Under the pieces are notes generated by a model. It saw only the letters and a list, made by a program, of their open reading frames with translations, searched no databases and was not told the DNA's origin. Of a DNA stretch of 64,000 bases, positions 16,497 to 24,843 are shown one piece after another; within the stretch, counting starts at the first letter, position 1; the number at the start of each line of letters is the position of its first letter. Both the position numbers and the translations under genes were made by a program. The DNA comes from an uncultured Collinsella sp. (lineage in GTDB: Bacteria; Actinomycetota; Coriobacteriia; Coriobacteriales; Coriobacteriaceae): positions 1-64,000 of the forward strand of contig CATXWM010000008.1 of NCBI GenBank assembly GCA_958403205.1, in the 5' to 3' direction.

Positions 16497-17579
16497 TTGA
16501 AGAAAAGCAATCTGGGCTATGTGCTGGTGCTGATCGCCGCGCTTATGTGGGGCAGCATCGGAATCTTTGTAAACGGCATCTCGGCCATGGGCGTTTCGTC
16601 CCAGAGCATGGCTGCCTTTCGCTTGTTGGTCGGAGCGCTTATCTTGGCGCCGGTCCTGATGTTTATGGGCTGCCGTCCAGGTGAGGGGTCTACCGTGGCT
16701 CAGGGTCCGCTGGCACTGTTCAAGGCAAGCCCTAAAGAGCTTGTTCCCTGCGCGCTTGTCGGTATTGTCGGCCTGGCCGCCGCCAACACCTGCTATTACG
16801 AGTGCATGGGCGAGGTGGGCATGTCCACGGCCTCGGTGCTGCTCTATACCTCGCCGGTGTTTGGCGTCGTGCTCGGCCGCGTGCTTTATCGCGAGGACGT
16901 GACCCCCAACAAGCTCGTCGCCATTGTCTTTAACATCGTTGGCTGCGTGCTTGCAGTGACCAATGGCGACCTTTCCGGTTTTCATTTTTCGGTTTGGGGC
17001 GTCACGTCGGGCGTGATTGCAGGCCTTTGCGGTGCGTCGCTCGCGGTGTTTAGCCGGATAGCAACCAAGACAGTCCACCCGCTGGCTGTCACGTTTTGGG
17101 GCTTTGTTTTTGGCGGTGCGGTTATGGCGGCTATCGCGGCTCCGTGGCCGGATGTCGCCGCGGCAATGTCGCCACAGCTGCTGCTGTTGTTCCTTGGCTT
17201 TGGACTCATTCCCACAGCCGTGGCCTATATCTTATATATGCAGGGTCTGTCCATGGGGCTCGAGACGTCGAAAGTTCCCGTCGTAATGTCTTTCGAGACG
17301 GTCGTCACCGTACTGGTGGGCATTGGCATCTACGCCGAGCCCGCCGGCGCGATCAAGGTCCTGGGCATCGTGCTGGTGCTCGCGTCCATCCTGATCATGA
17401 ACACCGACTTCTCCAAGCTGCGCAACAGTGTGTTTGTCGGTCATGTTGTTGAGAGCATGACCTTTAAGCCCAACGCGTGGTGGACGGAGAAATCGCAGGA
17501 CATGGATCTGTTTAAGGAACGCACTGGCATCGCGCTGGAGCCCACCGTGCAGGAAAGCCCCTGGTACTTCGTGCGATAG
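16497..17579 (+). CDS. DMT-superfamily (EamA) transporter 1
   Basis: 360 residues with ten predicted membrane helices as two EamA repeats (about 5-140 and 160-300) plus a 60-residue hydrophilic C-terminal tail. TTG 16497 was chosen because CGAGGAGG lies 5-12 nt upstream and MKKSNLGYVLVLIAALMWG is the normal family start; ATG 16461 is in frame but has no ribosome-binding site. Substrates in this family include amino acids and other small metabolites. Its position between a deglycase gene and the PTS operon suggests handling of an Amadori-derived amine or amino acid. That role is inference. Confidence 0.85.
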   Translation: MKKSNLGYVLVLIAALMWGSIGIFVNGISAMGVSSQSMAAFRLLVGALILAPVLMFMGCRPGEGSTVAQGPLALFKASPKELVPCALVGIVGLAAANTCYYECMGEVGMSTASVLLYTSPVFGVVLGRVLYREDVTPNKLVAIVFNIVGCVLAVTNGDLSGFHFSVWGVTSGVIAGLCGASLAVFSRIATKTVHPLAVTFWGFVFGGAVMAAIAAPWPDVAAAMSPQLLLLFLGFGLIPTAVAYILYMQGLSMGLETSKVPVVMSFETVVTVLVGIGIYAEPAGAIKVLGIVLVLASILIMNTDFSKLRNSVFVGHVVESMTFKPNAWWTEKSQDMDLFKERTGIALEPTVQESPWYFVR

Positions 17580-17761
17580 GGGATTGGCGAGGCGTCTGAT
17601 CGAGCGTCGCCAAGACAGCGCCGACCTACCCTGCACCAACGTTTCGATTGCGTTAAACCCGTCAACGGTCGATTTTCACCCGCGAACGGTCTTTATACTA
17701 ATTAGCAATATAAGCAACGTATAAGACGTTATAATGACCATAACGAAAAGGAGGAGGCAAG

Positions 17762-18685
17762 ATGAATCAGATCATTCTCGCATCTCATGGCGGCCTGGCC
17801 GCAGGCGCCAAAGACACGCTCGAGATGGTTCTCGGCGACGTGTCGAACGTCCACGTCGTGTCGCTTGCTCGTGACGACAAGGAGCCCATCACCAATAAGG
17901 TGGACGCCATGATCGCCACGTTCAACGCGGACGACACCGTCTATGTGCTGACCGATATGCTCGGCAGCTCGGTCAACAACAGCATGGTCGAGCTTTCCAA
18001 GAACGGCACGAAGTTCACGGTTGTCAGCGGTTTCAACATCCCGCTGGCACTGACGCTCGCTATGAGCCCCGTCCCCGTCAAGGGAGCCGAGCTCGCGGCC
18101 CTCATCAACGAGGCCCGCACCGGTCTGACCAACCCCAACGCACCGGTCGAGGTCGCCGCGGCTCCCGCCAAGAAGGCCAAGGCGTCCCGTCACAGCTCCG
18201 GTCCCGCCAAGATCGTCCTCGCACGTCTTGACTACCGTCTGCTGCACGGCCAGGTCGTCTTTACCTGGACCACCAAGGTTCAGGCCGAGCGCATCATCGT
18301 CGTCGACAACGCTGCCGCCAACGATGACATCAAGAAGGGCGCTCTTAAGCTGGCCAAGCCCCAGGGCGTGCGCCTGAACGTCTTCACCGTCGAGCGTGCC
18401 CTCGCCAAGATGGACAAGCTCAACACCCTCGGCGAGCGCGTCATGTTCGTCTTTGGCAACACTGCCGAGATGCTGCAGTTCTGCCAGGGCTACAAGCTCG
18501 ACGCCATCAACCTGGGCGCCACCGCCAACCACGACGGTGCCGATCAGGTCGGCGGCAAGGACAGCTCCGTCTTCCTCGATGCCACCCAGAAGGCCGATAT
18601 CAACCAGCTGCTCGACATGGGCATCAAGCTCTACGTCCAGCAGACCCCCACGTATCAGAGCGTCGACATCGACGCCAAGCTGTAA
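17762..18685 (+). CDS. PTS mannose-family EIIA-EIIB fusion
   Basis: 307 residues. The EIIA domain (1-125) has the phosphoryl-accepting His9 in LASHGG. An Ala/Pro/Lys linker (about 130-148) joins it to EIIB (about 149-307), whose active His162 is in LDYRLLHGQV. The cytoplasmic phosphoryl chain runs HPr to His9, to His162, to incoming sugar. Genes for IIC and IID follow directly. GAGGAGG precedes the start. Linkage to three fructosamine deglycase genes suggests the substrate is an Amadori product rather than mannose (compare Salmonella gfrABCDEF). Confidence 0.93.
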   Translation: MNQIILASHGGLAAGAKDTLEMVLGDVSNVHVVSLARDDKEPITNKVDAMIATFNADDTVYVLTDMLGSSVNNSMVELSKNGTKFTVVSGFNIPLALTLAMSPVPVKGAELAALINEARTGLTNPNAPVEVAAAPAKKAKASRHSSGPAKIVLARLDYRLLHGQVVFTWTTKVQAERIIVVDNAAANDDIKKGALKLAKPQGVRLNVFTVERALAKMDKLNTLGERVMFVFGNTAEMLQFCQGYKLDAINLGATANHDGADQVGGKDSSVFLDATQKADINQLLDMGIKLYVQQTPTYQSVDIDAKL

Positions 18686-18721
18686 TCAACCAGGCTTTTG
18701 CCTGACTGAAAGGAGAAGGGT

Positions 18722-19516
18722 ATGAATACGTTCATCAGTGCGGTGCTCGTCGGCCTCGTCGGCGTGTTCTGCATGTGGGACTCCCGCCTGCTCGGTCGTC
18801 TTAACTTCGAGCAGCCCCTCGTTGGCGCTACGCTCGTCGGTCTGCTGCTGGGCGATGTGCCCACCGGCCTTGCCGTCGGTGCCGCCGTCGAGCTCGTGTC
18901 CATGGGCCTGGTGCAAGTCGGCGCCGCCGTTCCGCCCGATATGGTCCTGGGCGGCATCGTGGCCGCTGCCTTTGCGTGCCTGACCGATGCTTCCGCCGAG
19001 ACCGCCATGACGATTGCCATCCCGGTCGCCGTCCTGGGTCAGCTCCTCGGCATCGTGTTCCGTTCCATCATCGCCGCCCTCACCCATGTGGCAGATAGCG
19101 CGATCGATAACGGAAAGTTCAAGACCGCCTACCGTATGCACATCTGCGCCGGCTCCGGTCTGTACGCCGTCATGTACTTCCTGCCGATCTTCCTCGCCGT
19201 CTTTGTTGGCACCGACCTGGTTCAGGCCATCGTCAACATGGTTCCCGAGTGGCTGTCCACTGGTCTTAACGTTTCGACCAAGATTATGACCGCCTACGGC
19301 TTGGCCCTGCTGCTCACCATGATGATCAAGAAGGGTATGACTCCGTTCCTGTTCATCGGTTTCCTGCTCGCCGCTTACCTCAACCTGTCCGTCATCGCGG
19401 TCGCTCTGATCGGTGTGTGCCTGGCTGTCGTCTTCATGGGCTTCAAGTTCAACGGTTCCCATGCAGCCGCCGGTGTCGATTCCGACTATGATCCGCTCGA
19501 AGACGACGAAGACTAA
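18722..19516 (+). CDS. PTS mannose-family EIIC
   Basis: 264 residues, strongly hydrophobic with about seven to eight helices. The signature segment GLLLGDVPTGLAVGAAVELVSMG region (about 40-65) is typical of the sorbose/mannose IIC family. It forms the membrane channel together with IID. It starts 36 bp after the EIIAB gene behind GAAAGGAGAAGG. The C-terminal tail ends in an acidic stretch (DPLEDDED). Confidence 0.94.
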   Translation: MNTFISAVLVGLVGVFCMWDSRLLGRLNFEQPLVGATLVGLLLGDVPTGLAVGAAVELVSMGLVQVGAAVPPDMVLGGIVAAAFACLTDASAETAMTIAIPVAVLGQLLGIVFRSIIAALTHVADSAIDNGKFKTAYRMHICAGSGLYAVMYFLPIFLAVFVGTDLVQAIVNMVPEWLSTGLNVSTKIMTAYGLALLLTMMIKKGMTPFLFIGFLLAAYLNLSVIAVALIGVCLAVVFMGFKFNGSHAAAGVDSDYDPLEDDED

Positions 19517-19529
19517 GGAGGAACACACT

Positions 19530-20363
19530 ATGGCAACTGCAACCAAGGACGTGTCCCTGAACAAGAAGGTCAGCCAGTTCTTCTGGCGCTCCTGGGCCAT
19601 TCAGGCCTCTTGGAACTACGAGCGTCAGATGAACATGGGCTTCCTCTACGGCATGGTTCCCACGCTCGATCGCCTCTATCCGGATGAGTCCGACCCCAAG
19701 CAGCTCGCTGCTAAGAAAGAGGCTTACCACCGTCACATGGCGTTCTACAACTGCACCCCGCAGACGAGCGCTTTCATCCTGGGCCTCGCCGCCTCCATGG
19801 AGGAGGAGTACGCCAAGGATCCCGAGAACTTCGATCCCGATTCGATCAACGCGGTCAAGACCTCCCTCATGGGTCCGCTTTCCGGCATCGGTGACTCCTT
19901 CTTCCAGGGCACCATCCGCGTTATCGCCTTTGGCCTGGGCGTTCAGCTGGCCCAGCAGGGCTCCATCATGGGCCCGATCCTGGCCATGCTCATCTCCATC
20001 GTCCCCTCTGTGCTGATCACTTGGTTCGCAGCCAAGATGGGCTATCAGGGCGGCCACGAGTACCTGAGCAAGCTTCAGGGCGGCGACCTCATGGAGAAGC
20101 TCATGTATGTCTGCGGCATCGTGGGTCTTATGTCCGTGGGCGGCATGATCGCTACGCTGATCGGCGCCACCACCCCGCTGCAGTTCGCTGAGGGCACCGT
20201 CGTTATCCAGGACATCCTGGATGGCATGATGCCCCAGATGATCTCCCTTGGCCTCACTGGCCTTATGTACTGGCTCATCAAGAAGAACGTCAACACCGGT
20301 TGGCTTCTCGTGATCGCCATCGTGGGCGGCATCGCCCTCTCCGCGGCCGGCATCCTGGCCTAG
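19530..20363 (+). CDS. PTS mannose-family EIID
   Basis: 277 residues. Family marks include FFWRSWAIQASWNYERQ near the N-terminus and MGPLSGIGDSFFQGT in the centre, with membrane helices towards the C-terminus. It pairs with IIC in the membrane. ATG 19530 lies 7 nt after AAGGAGGAA and 13 bp after the IIC stop, so the two are translationally close. The frame is open upstream, but only this start matches the family. Confidence 0.95.
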   Translation: MATATKDVSLNKKVSQFFWRSWAIQASWNYERQMNMGFLYGMVPTLDRLYPDESDPKQLAAKKEAYHRHMAFYNCTPQTSAFILGLAASMEEEYAKDPENFDPDSINAVKTSLMGPLSGIGDSFFQGTIRVIAFGLGVQLAQQGSIMGPILAMLISIVPSVLITWFAAKMGYQGGHEYLSKLQGGDLMEKLMYVCGIVGLMSVGGMIATLIGATTPLQFAEGTVVIQDILDGMMPQMISLGLTGLMYWLIKKNVNTGWLLVIAIVGGIALSAAGILA

Positions 20364-20396
20364 TCGCGACCAAGCGTCTAATCGCTTTCCCCGGGG

Positions 20397-20472
20397 AGCC
20401 TGCCTGACATCCCATACCCCAGGCAGGCTTCCATTCCCAAAATGTGACAATGGGACAGCTCCTTTGTCACAT
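20397..20472. repeat. Two palindromes after the PTS operon
   Basis: AGCCTGCCTG (20397-20406) pairs with CAGGCAGGCT (20420-20429), and ATGTGACAA (20442-20450) pairs with TTGTCACAT (20464-20472). Neither has a clear T-run. They may separate the PTS genes from deglycase 2 or modulate read-through. Confidence 0.65.
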
Positions 20473-20562
20473 CCTCAACGGGCCGGTGACTCGGTCCAAA
20501 TCACGGTAACCCTGCGTGCGTCCGGCAAAGTGGCGCCGCAAAAATCGAAAGGAATGTGTCAG

Positions 20563-21546
20563 ATGTACGAGATCGACCTTAACCTCCCTAAGCAGATCGT
20601 CGCTGACGTCCTGTCCAACCACGAGATCCACAGCGTCGCCTTCGTCGGCTGCGGTGCCTCCATGTCCGACCTTTACCCCGCCAAGTACTTCCTGGCCAAC
20701 AACACGGACAAGCTGAACGTTCAGATCTTCACTGCTAACGAGTTCAACTACGACACGCCTTCCTGGGTCAACGAGCACACCTTCGTGATCACCTGCTCCC
20801 TCGGTGGCTCCACGCCCGAGACCGTCGAGGCCAACAAGACCGCCAAGAAGCACAACTGCCCGGTCGTCTCCCTCACCAACAAGGCTGGCTCCGCTCTGAC
20901 CGTCGACGCTGACTACGTCATCGTTCACGGCTTCCACGCCAACTTCGCTGCCAAGTGCGAGAAGCCCGGCTATGCCATCGCTCTTGCTGTCGAGATCCTT
21001 CAGCAGACCGAGGGTTATGACCACTACGAGGACATGATCACCGGCCTCACCAACGTCTTTGAGCTCTGCGAGAACGCTGCTCAGTCCTGCAAGGGTCTTG
21101 CCAAGCAGTTCGCTCAGGACTTCAAGGACGACAAGATGATCTACTTCATGGCTTCCGGTGCCTCCGAGAAGATGGCTTATTCTCACGCCGCCTTCCTGTT
21201 CACCGAGATGCAGTGGATCGACGCCGCCGCCTACAACACCGGCGAGTACTTCCACGGCCCGTTCGAGGTTTCCACCGAGGGTAAGCCCTATGTCTTCTTC
21301 ATGTCCGATGGCGCTACCCGTCCGATGGACGCCCGCGCCCTCACCTTCCTTAAGCGCATGGGCGCCAAGGTCGCTCTGATCGACTCCAAGGACTACGGCC
21401 TGGCTGACGCTGTGCCCGCGAGCGTCGTCACCTACTTCAACCCGCTGCTGCACCTCGCCGTTATGCGCGAGTACGGCAACCAGATCGCCGAGGCCCGTCA
21501 GCACCCGCTGACCATGCGTCGCTACATGTGGAAGCTTTCCTACTAA
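20563..21546 (+). CDS. SIS-domain fructosamine-6-phosphate deglycase homologue 2
   Basis: 327 residues, two SIS domains. Catalytic-pair equivalents are Glu215 (TEMQW) and His231 (EYFHGPFE), 16 apart as in GfrF/FraB. The phosphate loop is GCGASMSDLYPAKY, with a Ser-rich SLGGSTPET region. It is the deglycase nearest to the PTS genes, 200 bp downstream in the same direction, so it is the best candidate for cleaving the PTS product. ATG 20563 is 9 nt after GAAAGGA; an in-frame ATG at 20554 abuts that site and is less likely. It ends RRYMWKLSY, almost as homologue 1. Confidence 0.9.
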   Translation: MYEIDLNLPKQIVADVLSNHEIHSVAFVGCGASMSDLYPAKYFLANNTDKLNVQIFTANEFNYDTPSWVNEHTFVITCSLGGSTPETVEANKTAKKHNCPVVSLTNKAGSALTVDADYVIVHGFHANFAAKCEKPGYAIALAVEILQQTEGYDHYEDMITGLTNVFELCENAAQSCKGLAKQFAQDFKDDKMIYFMASGASEKMAYSHAAFLFTEMQWIDAAAYNTGEYFHGPFEVSTEGKPYVFFMSDGATRPMDARALTFLKRMGAKVALIDSKDYGLADAVPASVVTYFNPLLHLAVMREYGNQIAEARQHPLTMRRYMWKLSY

Positions 21547-21580
21547 TCACAAGTAAGTAGACCTTACGGGTTGATTGAGA

Positions 21581-21611
21581 GGGGATGGGGTTTGCGCCCC
21601 GTCCCCTTTTT
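21581..21611 (+). terminator. Terminator after deglycase 2
   Basis: GGGGATGGGG (21581-21590) and CCCCGTCCCC (21597-21606) pair with one G-U and are followed by TTTTTGC. Confidence 0.85.
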
Positions 21612-21645
21612 GCTTTGGGGAGGGGCGTCTGTCGTGTCGCAAAAC

Positions 21646-21690
21646 CCCAGATAAAACCTACCAAAATAAACCTGTCCCTTTTTGGCAGGT
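21646..21690 (+). repeat. 45-bp palindromic repeat, copy 1
   Basis: It starts CCCAGATAAAACC and contains CCTACCAAAA and TTTTTGGCAGG arms. The copy ends right at the ribosome-binding site of the HAD gene. Other copies lie at 22322-22366 (inverted), 23632-23675 and 31601-31644 (inverted). Confidence 0.85.
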
Positions 21691-21704
21691 GGGAGGAGAT
21701 GCGT

Positions 21705-22334
21705 ATGATCAAAGCAGTGCTGTTTGACATGGACGGCGTGCTGGTCGATACCGAGTGGTTCTACAACCGTCGTCGCGTGGCGTTTATGGAGGAGAAGGGG
21801 TTCCACTTTGACGAGATCCCCGATCTTTCGGGGTCTAACGAGCCTGCCATTTGGGAGGCGCTGGTGCCCGACGATGTTGAGCTGCGCGAGCGCCTGCGCG
21901 TGGAGTACAAGCAGGTCTACAGCCCGGATCACCCCGTTCCGTATGCCGAGCTGCTCAATGAGCAGACGGAGCCGGTGATGCGTGAGCTGCACGAGCGCGG
22001 CGTGAAGTGCGCCATCGCGAGCTCGTCTTATCGTGAGCTCATTGACGAGCTGGTGGAAATTGCCGGTATCGCCGATGTGCTGGACTACACCATCAGCGGT
22101 CACGAGTGCAGTGCGTTTAAGCCCGACCCCGAGATCTACCTGCGTGCCATGGAGGCGCTGGGGGTGGAGCCTGCCGAGTGCCTGGTTATCGAGGATTCGC
22201 CTTTGGGGATCGAGGCTGGCAAACGTTCCGGCGCCCGCGTCCTGGCATTGCGTCCACACGAGGGCGTCAACCTGGACCAGTCCGCCGCCGACGTCGTCAT
22301 CGACAACCTGACCGACATCCTACCTGCCATTTAG
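21705..22334 (+). CDS. HAD-superfamily phosphatase / beta-phosphoglucomutase-like
   Basis: 209 residues. Motif I is FDMDG with nucleophile Asp8 and acid Asp10; motif II is the Ser of ASSSYRE; motif III Lys is in FKPDPEIY; motif IV is IEDSPLGIEAG. The cap is the helical C1 type, as in beta-phosphoglucomutase and YcjU-like phosphatases. It probably dephosphorylates or isomerises a sugar phosphate, plausibly from the deglycase pathway (inference). ATG 21705 was preferred to in-frame ATG 21699, which directly abuts GGGAGGAG. Its last codons lie inside an inverted copy of the 45-bp repeat. Confidence 0.88.
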   Translation: MIKAVLFDMDGVLVDTEWFYNRRRVAFMEEKGFHFDEIPDLSGSNEPAIWEALVPDDVELRERLRVEYKQVYSPDHPVPYAELLNEQTEPVMRELHERGVKCAIASSSYRELIDELVEIAGIADVLDYTISGHECSAFKPDPEIYLRAMEALGVEPAECLVIEDSPLGIEAGKRSGARVLALRPHEGVNLDQSAADVVIDNLTDILPAI

Positions 22335-22366
22335 GGACAGGTTTATTTTGGCAGGTTTTATCTGGG
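22322..22366 (-). repeat. 45-bp palindromic repeat, copy 2 (inverted)
   Basis: It contains AGGGACAGGTTTATTTTGG and GGTTTTATCTGGG, the reverse complement of copy 1. The first 13 bases encode the last residues and stop of the HAD protein, so the gene is bracketed by inverted copies. Confidence 0.85.
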
Positions 22367-22380
22367 CAAACGCCGAATTT

Positions 22381-22420
22381 GCCGTGAAGGGACCGCTCTC
22401 TTCACGGCGTTTTTCTTTTG
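22381..22420 (+). terminator. Terminator after HAD gene
   Basis: GCCGTGAAG (22381-22389) and CTTCACGGC (22400-22408) form a perfect 9-bp stem followed by GTTTTTCTTTT. Confidence 0.92.
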
Positions 22421-22540
22421 AGCGGCCTCACGGTCCTTCTGATGGTTGTCGAGAGAGGGTGAATTGAAGCGCCCCCGTACGCTCCATGCTACAATCGCGG
22501 GCACGCCTCACAACTATATCTGCCTTCGAAAGGAGCCTAC

Positions 22541-23548
22541 GTGGCGAACGCCATCGATCAGCTCACGGACCGCGTGCTCGTGCTCGGCCGCCTCACCATC
22601 GTCCGCCGCGCCATCACCGCCGTGGCGGTCACCATTTCCGCCGTTCTCCAGACATTCCTGATCCAGGCGTTCATTCGGCCCGCCGACCTGCTTCCGAGCG
22701 GTCTCACCGGCGTCGCGGTCCTGCTCGATCGCGTTACTTCGCTTGGCGGCGTTCACATCGACATCTCGCTCGGTATGCTTGCACTCAACATCCCCGTGGC
22801 GCTCCTATGCTGGAGCGGCATTAGCAAACGCTTCGTCATCTTCTCGATGATGCAGGTCGTGCTTTCATCGCTGTTCCTCAACGTCTTTCACTTCGCTCCG
22901 TTTTTGGGCGACAAGATCATGCTCATCATTTTTGGCGGCGTGGTCTCGGGTCTGGGCGCTGCCATCGCGCTCAAGTCCGGCGCATCCACCGGCGGCACCG
23001 ACTTTATCGCGCTGTGGGTCTCCAACCACACGGGCAAGACCATCTGGGGCGTCATCTTTGGTTTCAACTGCTTTATCCTGGCGATCTTTGGTTTTATGTT
23101 TGGCTGGGACAAGGCAGCGTACTCCATCGTGTTCCAGTTTATTTCGACCAAGACCATTGACAGCTTCTATCGTCGCTACGACCGCGTGACGCTGCAGATT
23201 ACGACGCACAAGGCGGACGAGGTCATGACCGCCTATGTTGACCATTTTCAGCACGGCATTAGCTGCGCCGAGGTCATTGGCGGATACAGCCGCGAAAAGA
23301 TGTACCTGCTGCACGCCGTTGTCTCGACCTACGAGAGCCAGGACATTATCAAGCTGGTGTGCGACATTGATCCCGGCGCCGTGATCAATGTGTTCCACAC
23401 GCTCAACTTTGTGGGCGGCTGGTGGGGCGGTCATGTCGACGAGCCTATGCCCACGGCCGTACCCGATCCCGACAAGCCCGCGCGCATGGCCAGCAGGCAG
23501 GCGCGCCTCAGCGAGCAGGACAGCCTGCAGCAGGACGACGGCAGGTAG
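22541..23548 (+). CDS. YitT-family membrane protein (DUF161 + DUF2179)
   Basis: 335 residues. About five to six membrane helices (about 20-195) include the family motif GGVVSGLGAAIALKSGASTGG. A soluble DUF2179 domain follows (about 215-285, ITTHKADEVMTAYVDHFQHG) and then a charged C-terminal tail. Function is unknown in most bacteria. GTG 22541 is used, 6 nt after GAAAGGAG. It lies among the sugar genes but has its own terminator. Confidence 0.88.
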   Translation: MANAIDQLTDRVLVLGRLTIVRRAITAVAVTISAVLQTFLIQAFIRPADLLPSGLTGVAVLLDRVTSLGGVHIDISLGMLALNIPVALLCWSGISKRFVIFSMMQVVLSSLFLNVFHFAPFLGDKIMLIIFGGVVSGLGAAIALKSGASTGGTDFIALWVSNHTGKTIWGVIFGFNCFILAIFGFMFGWDKAAYSIVFQFISTKTIDSFYRRYDRVTLQITTHKADEVMTAYVDHFQHGISCAEVIGGYSREKMYLLHAVVSTYESQDIIKLVCDIDPGAVINVFHTLNFVGGWWGGHVDEPMPTAVPDPDKPARMASRQARLSEQDSLQQDDGR

Positions 23549-23591
23549 GGTATTGGCATTTTGCCGGCCTGGCGCAACCCTTCCGTATGAG

Positions 23592-23630
23592 CCCCTCGAA
23601 AGCCTCGCTGCTTTCGAGGGGCTTTCGTTT
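23592..23630 (+). terminator. Terminator after YitT gene
   Basis: CCCCTCGAAAGC (23592-23603) and GCTTTCGAGGGG (23610-23621) form a 12-bp perfect stem followed by CTTTCGTTTT. Confidence 0.9.
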
Positions 23631-23631
23631 T

Positions 23632-23675
23632 CCCAGATAAAACCTACCAAAATGAAGCTGTCGCTTTTTGGTAGG
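23632..23675 (+). repeat. 45-bp palindromic repeat, copy 3
   Basis: CCCAGATAAAACC followed by CCTACCAAAA and TTTTTGGTAGG. Here both arms carry the A/T variant (TACC/GGTA), which restores a perfect stem compared with copy 1, whose arms mismatch. Confidence 0.85.
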
Positions 23676-23767
23676 GAGGGTGTATCGTTTTATCATTATG
23701 AGGTAACATGAAACTAGACGTTATATACGTATTAGTTATTTCGATATTTCGATAAGAGTGATCAGAT

Positions 23768-24487
23768 ATGCCCGCGCCCAAAAATGCACCGCTTTACCAG
23801 CAGATTTACGACGAGATCAAGGATGCGATCGAGAAAGGTGTTTATGCACCCAAGGAGCGTATTCCGTCCGAGCTTGAGCTAGCCGAGCAGTACGACGTGA
23901 GCCGCATTACGGTGCGCCGCGCCGTCGAGGAGCTGTGCTCCGATGGCTACCTGGTTAAGCAGCAGGGCCGTGGTACCTTTGTCTCCACGCCGCACATCAA
24001 TCGTCAGTTCCACGCTTCGACGCTGCAGACGTTTACCGCGCTGTGTGCCAGCAACGGCATGAAGGCGGGCGCGCATGTGGTCGATCGCCAGATTGTGCCG
24101 GCACGTCAAAACGAGATGGAGTTCTTTGGCCTGCAGAAGGACGCGCTGCTGCTGCATATTAAGCGCGTGCGTACAGCCGACGGCGAGCCCATCTTTGAGG
24201 AGAACATCTTTGTGCCGTTTGACGCCTACCGTGAGCTGTTGACGGCCGATCTTGAGGACAAGTCGATTTTTGCCGAGGTCGAGCGTGTTGGCGGAACGCC
24301 GATTGTCTCGGTTGGCTACCGCACGGTCGAGGCCGTTCGTGCCAATACCGAGCAGGCAGCCGAGTTGGGCATTGCTCCGCACGATCCGCTGCTCAACCTG
24401 CGTGCCAGCTTTACCGGTCCCAATGGCGAGCCGGTCCTGATGGGTAAGCAGTACTACGTGGGATCGCGCTACGTTATGGTCATGTAG
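23768..24487 (+). CDS. GntR-family (HutC/UTRA) transcriptional regulator 2
   Basis: 239 residues. The winged helix (about 8-75) has RIPSELELAEQYDVSRITVRRAVEEL and QQGRGTFVS; the UTRA domain spans about 95-235. Its upstream region has GACGTTATA (23717-23725), the same word as upstream of the PTS operon. It is therefore the best candidate regulator for the PTS genes and itself. It closely resembles GntR 3 at 26829, suggesting duplication within the cluster. Multi-hairpin element copy B follows its stop. Confidence 0.94.
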   Translation: MPAPKNAPLYQQIYDEIKDAIEKGVYAPKERIPSELELAEQYDVSRITVRRAVEELCSDGYLVKQQGRGTFVSTPHINRQFHASTLQTFTALCASNGMKAGAHVVDRQIVPARQNEMEFFGLQKDALLLHIKRVRTADGEPIFEENIFVPFDAYRELLTADLEDKSIFAEVERVGGTPIVSVGYRTVEAVRANTEQAAELGIAPHDPLLNLRASFTGPNGEPVLMGKQYYVGSRYVMVM

Positions 24488-24492
24488 CTCTA

Positions 24493-24708
24493 GTTGCGCG
24501 GTTTTCCAAACCGCGCAACGGCTCGACGCTGCGCCTTTGGTTCCGCCGTTCTAACGAACGGCGGACCGGTCGACGCTGCAAACGCCCCTAAGCGGCAATC
24601 TGACGTTCAATCGTCGGTCGCGTACCGAAGTACGCTTCCCTCCTCTTTCACGTCACCTTGCTCGCTTAGGGGCGTTTTCGCTGACCTATGCTCAACCAGC
24701 GACGTTTT
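24493..24708 (+). repeat. Multi-hairpin dispersed element, copy B
   Basis: Hairpin 1 (24493-24504 with 24508-24519) reads GTTGCGCGGTTT, with C replacing T on the opposite arm compared with copy A. A second hairpin CCGCCGTTC/GAACGGCGG (24543-24564) and a second CGACGCTGC word show module duplication. The outer stem pairs 24580-24594 with 24663-24677 (15 bp), and the inner hairpin GCGTAC/GTACGC differs from copies A and C. Confidence 0.88.
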
Positions 24709-24724
24709 CACGCTCATCCGGAAA

Positions 24725-24749
24725 GTGTCCAAAAATCCACGCTCGTCCG
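24725..24749 (-). repeat. GAGCGTGGATTTTCGGAC-type repeat
   Basis: GTCCAAAAATCCACGCTC reads as the reverse complement of words at 34994-35066 and matches the copy at 35121-35143. It lies 95 bp before recQ. Together with copy B it fills the gene-less stretch 24488-24843. Confidence 0.7.
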
Positions 24750-24843
24750 CTTTAGACCGTATTGCCCGTGGCCGTCAGCCGTGCGACGCTGGTCCGCATA
24801 GCGGCGTATAATCGGCGGCAGATGACTTGAACGTTAGGAAACC

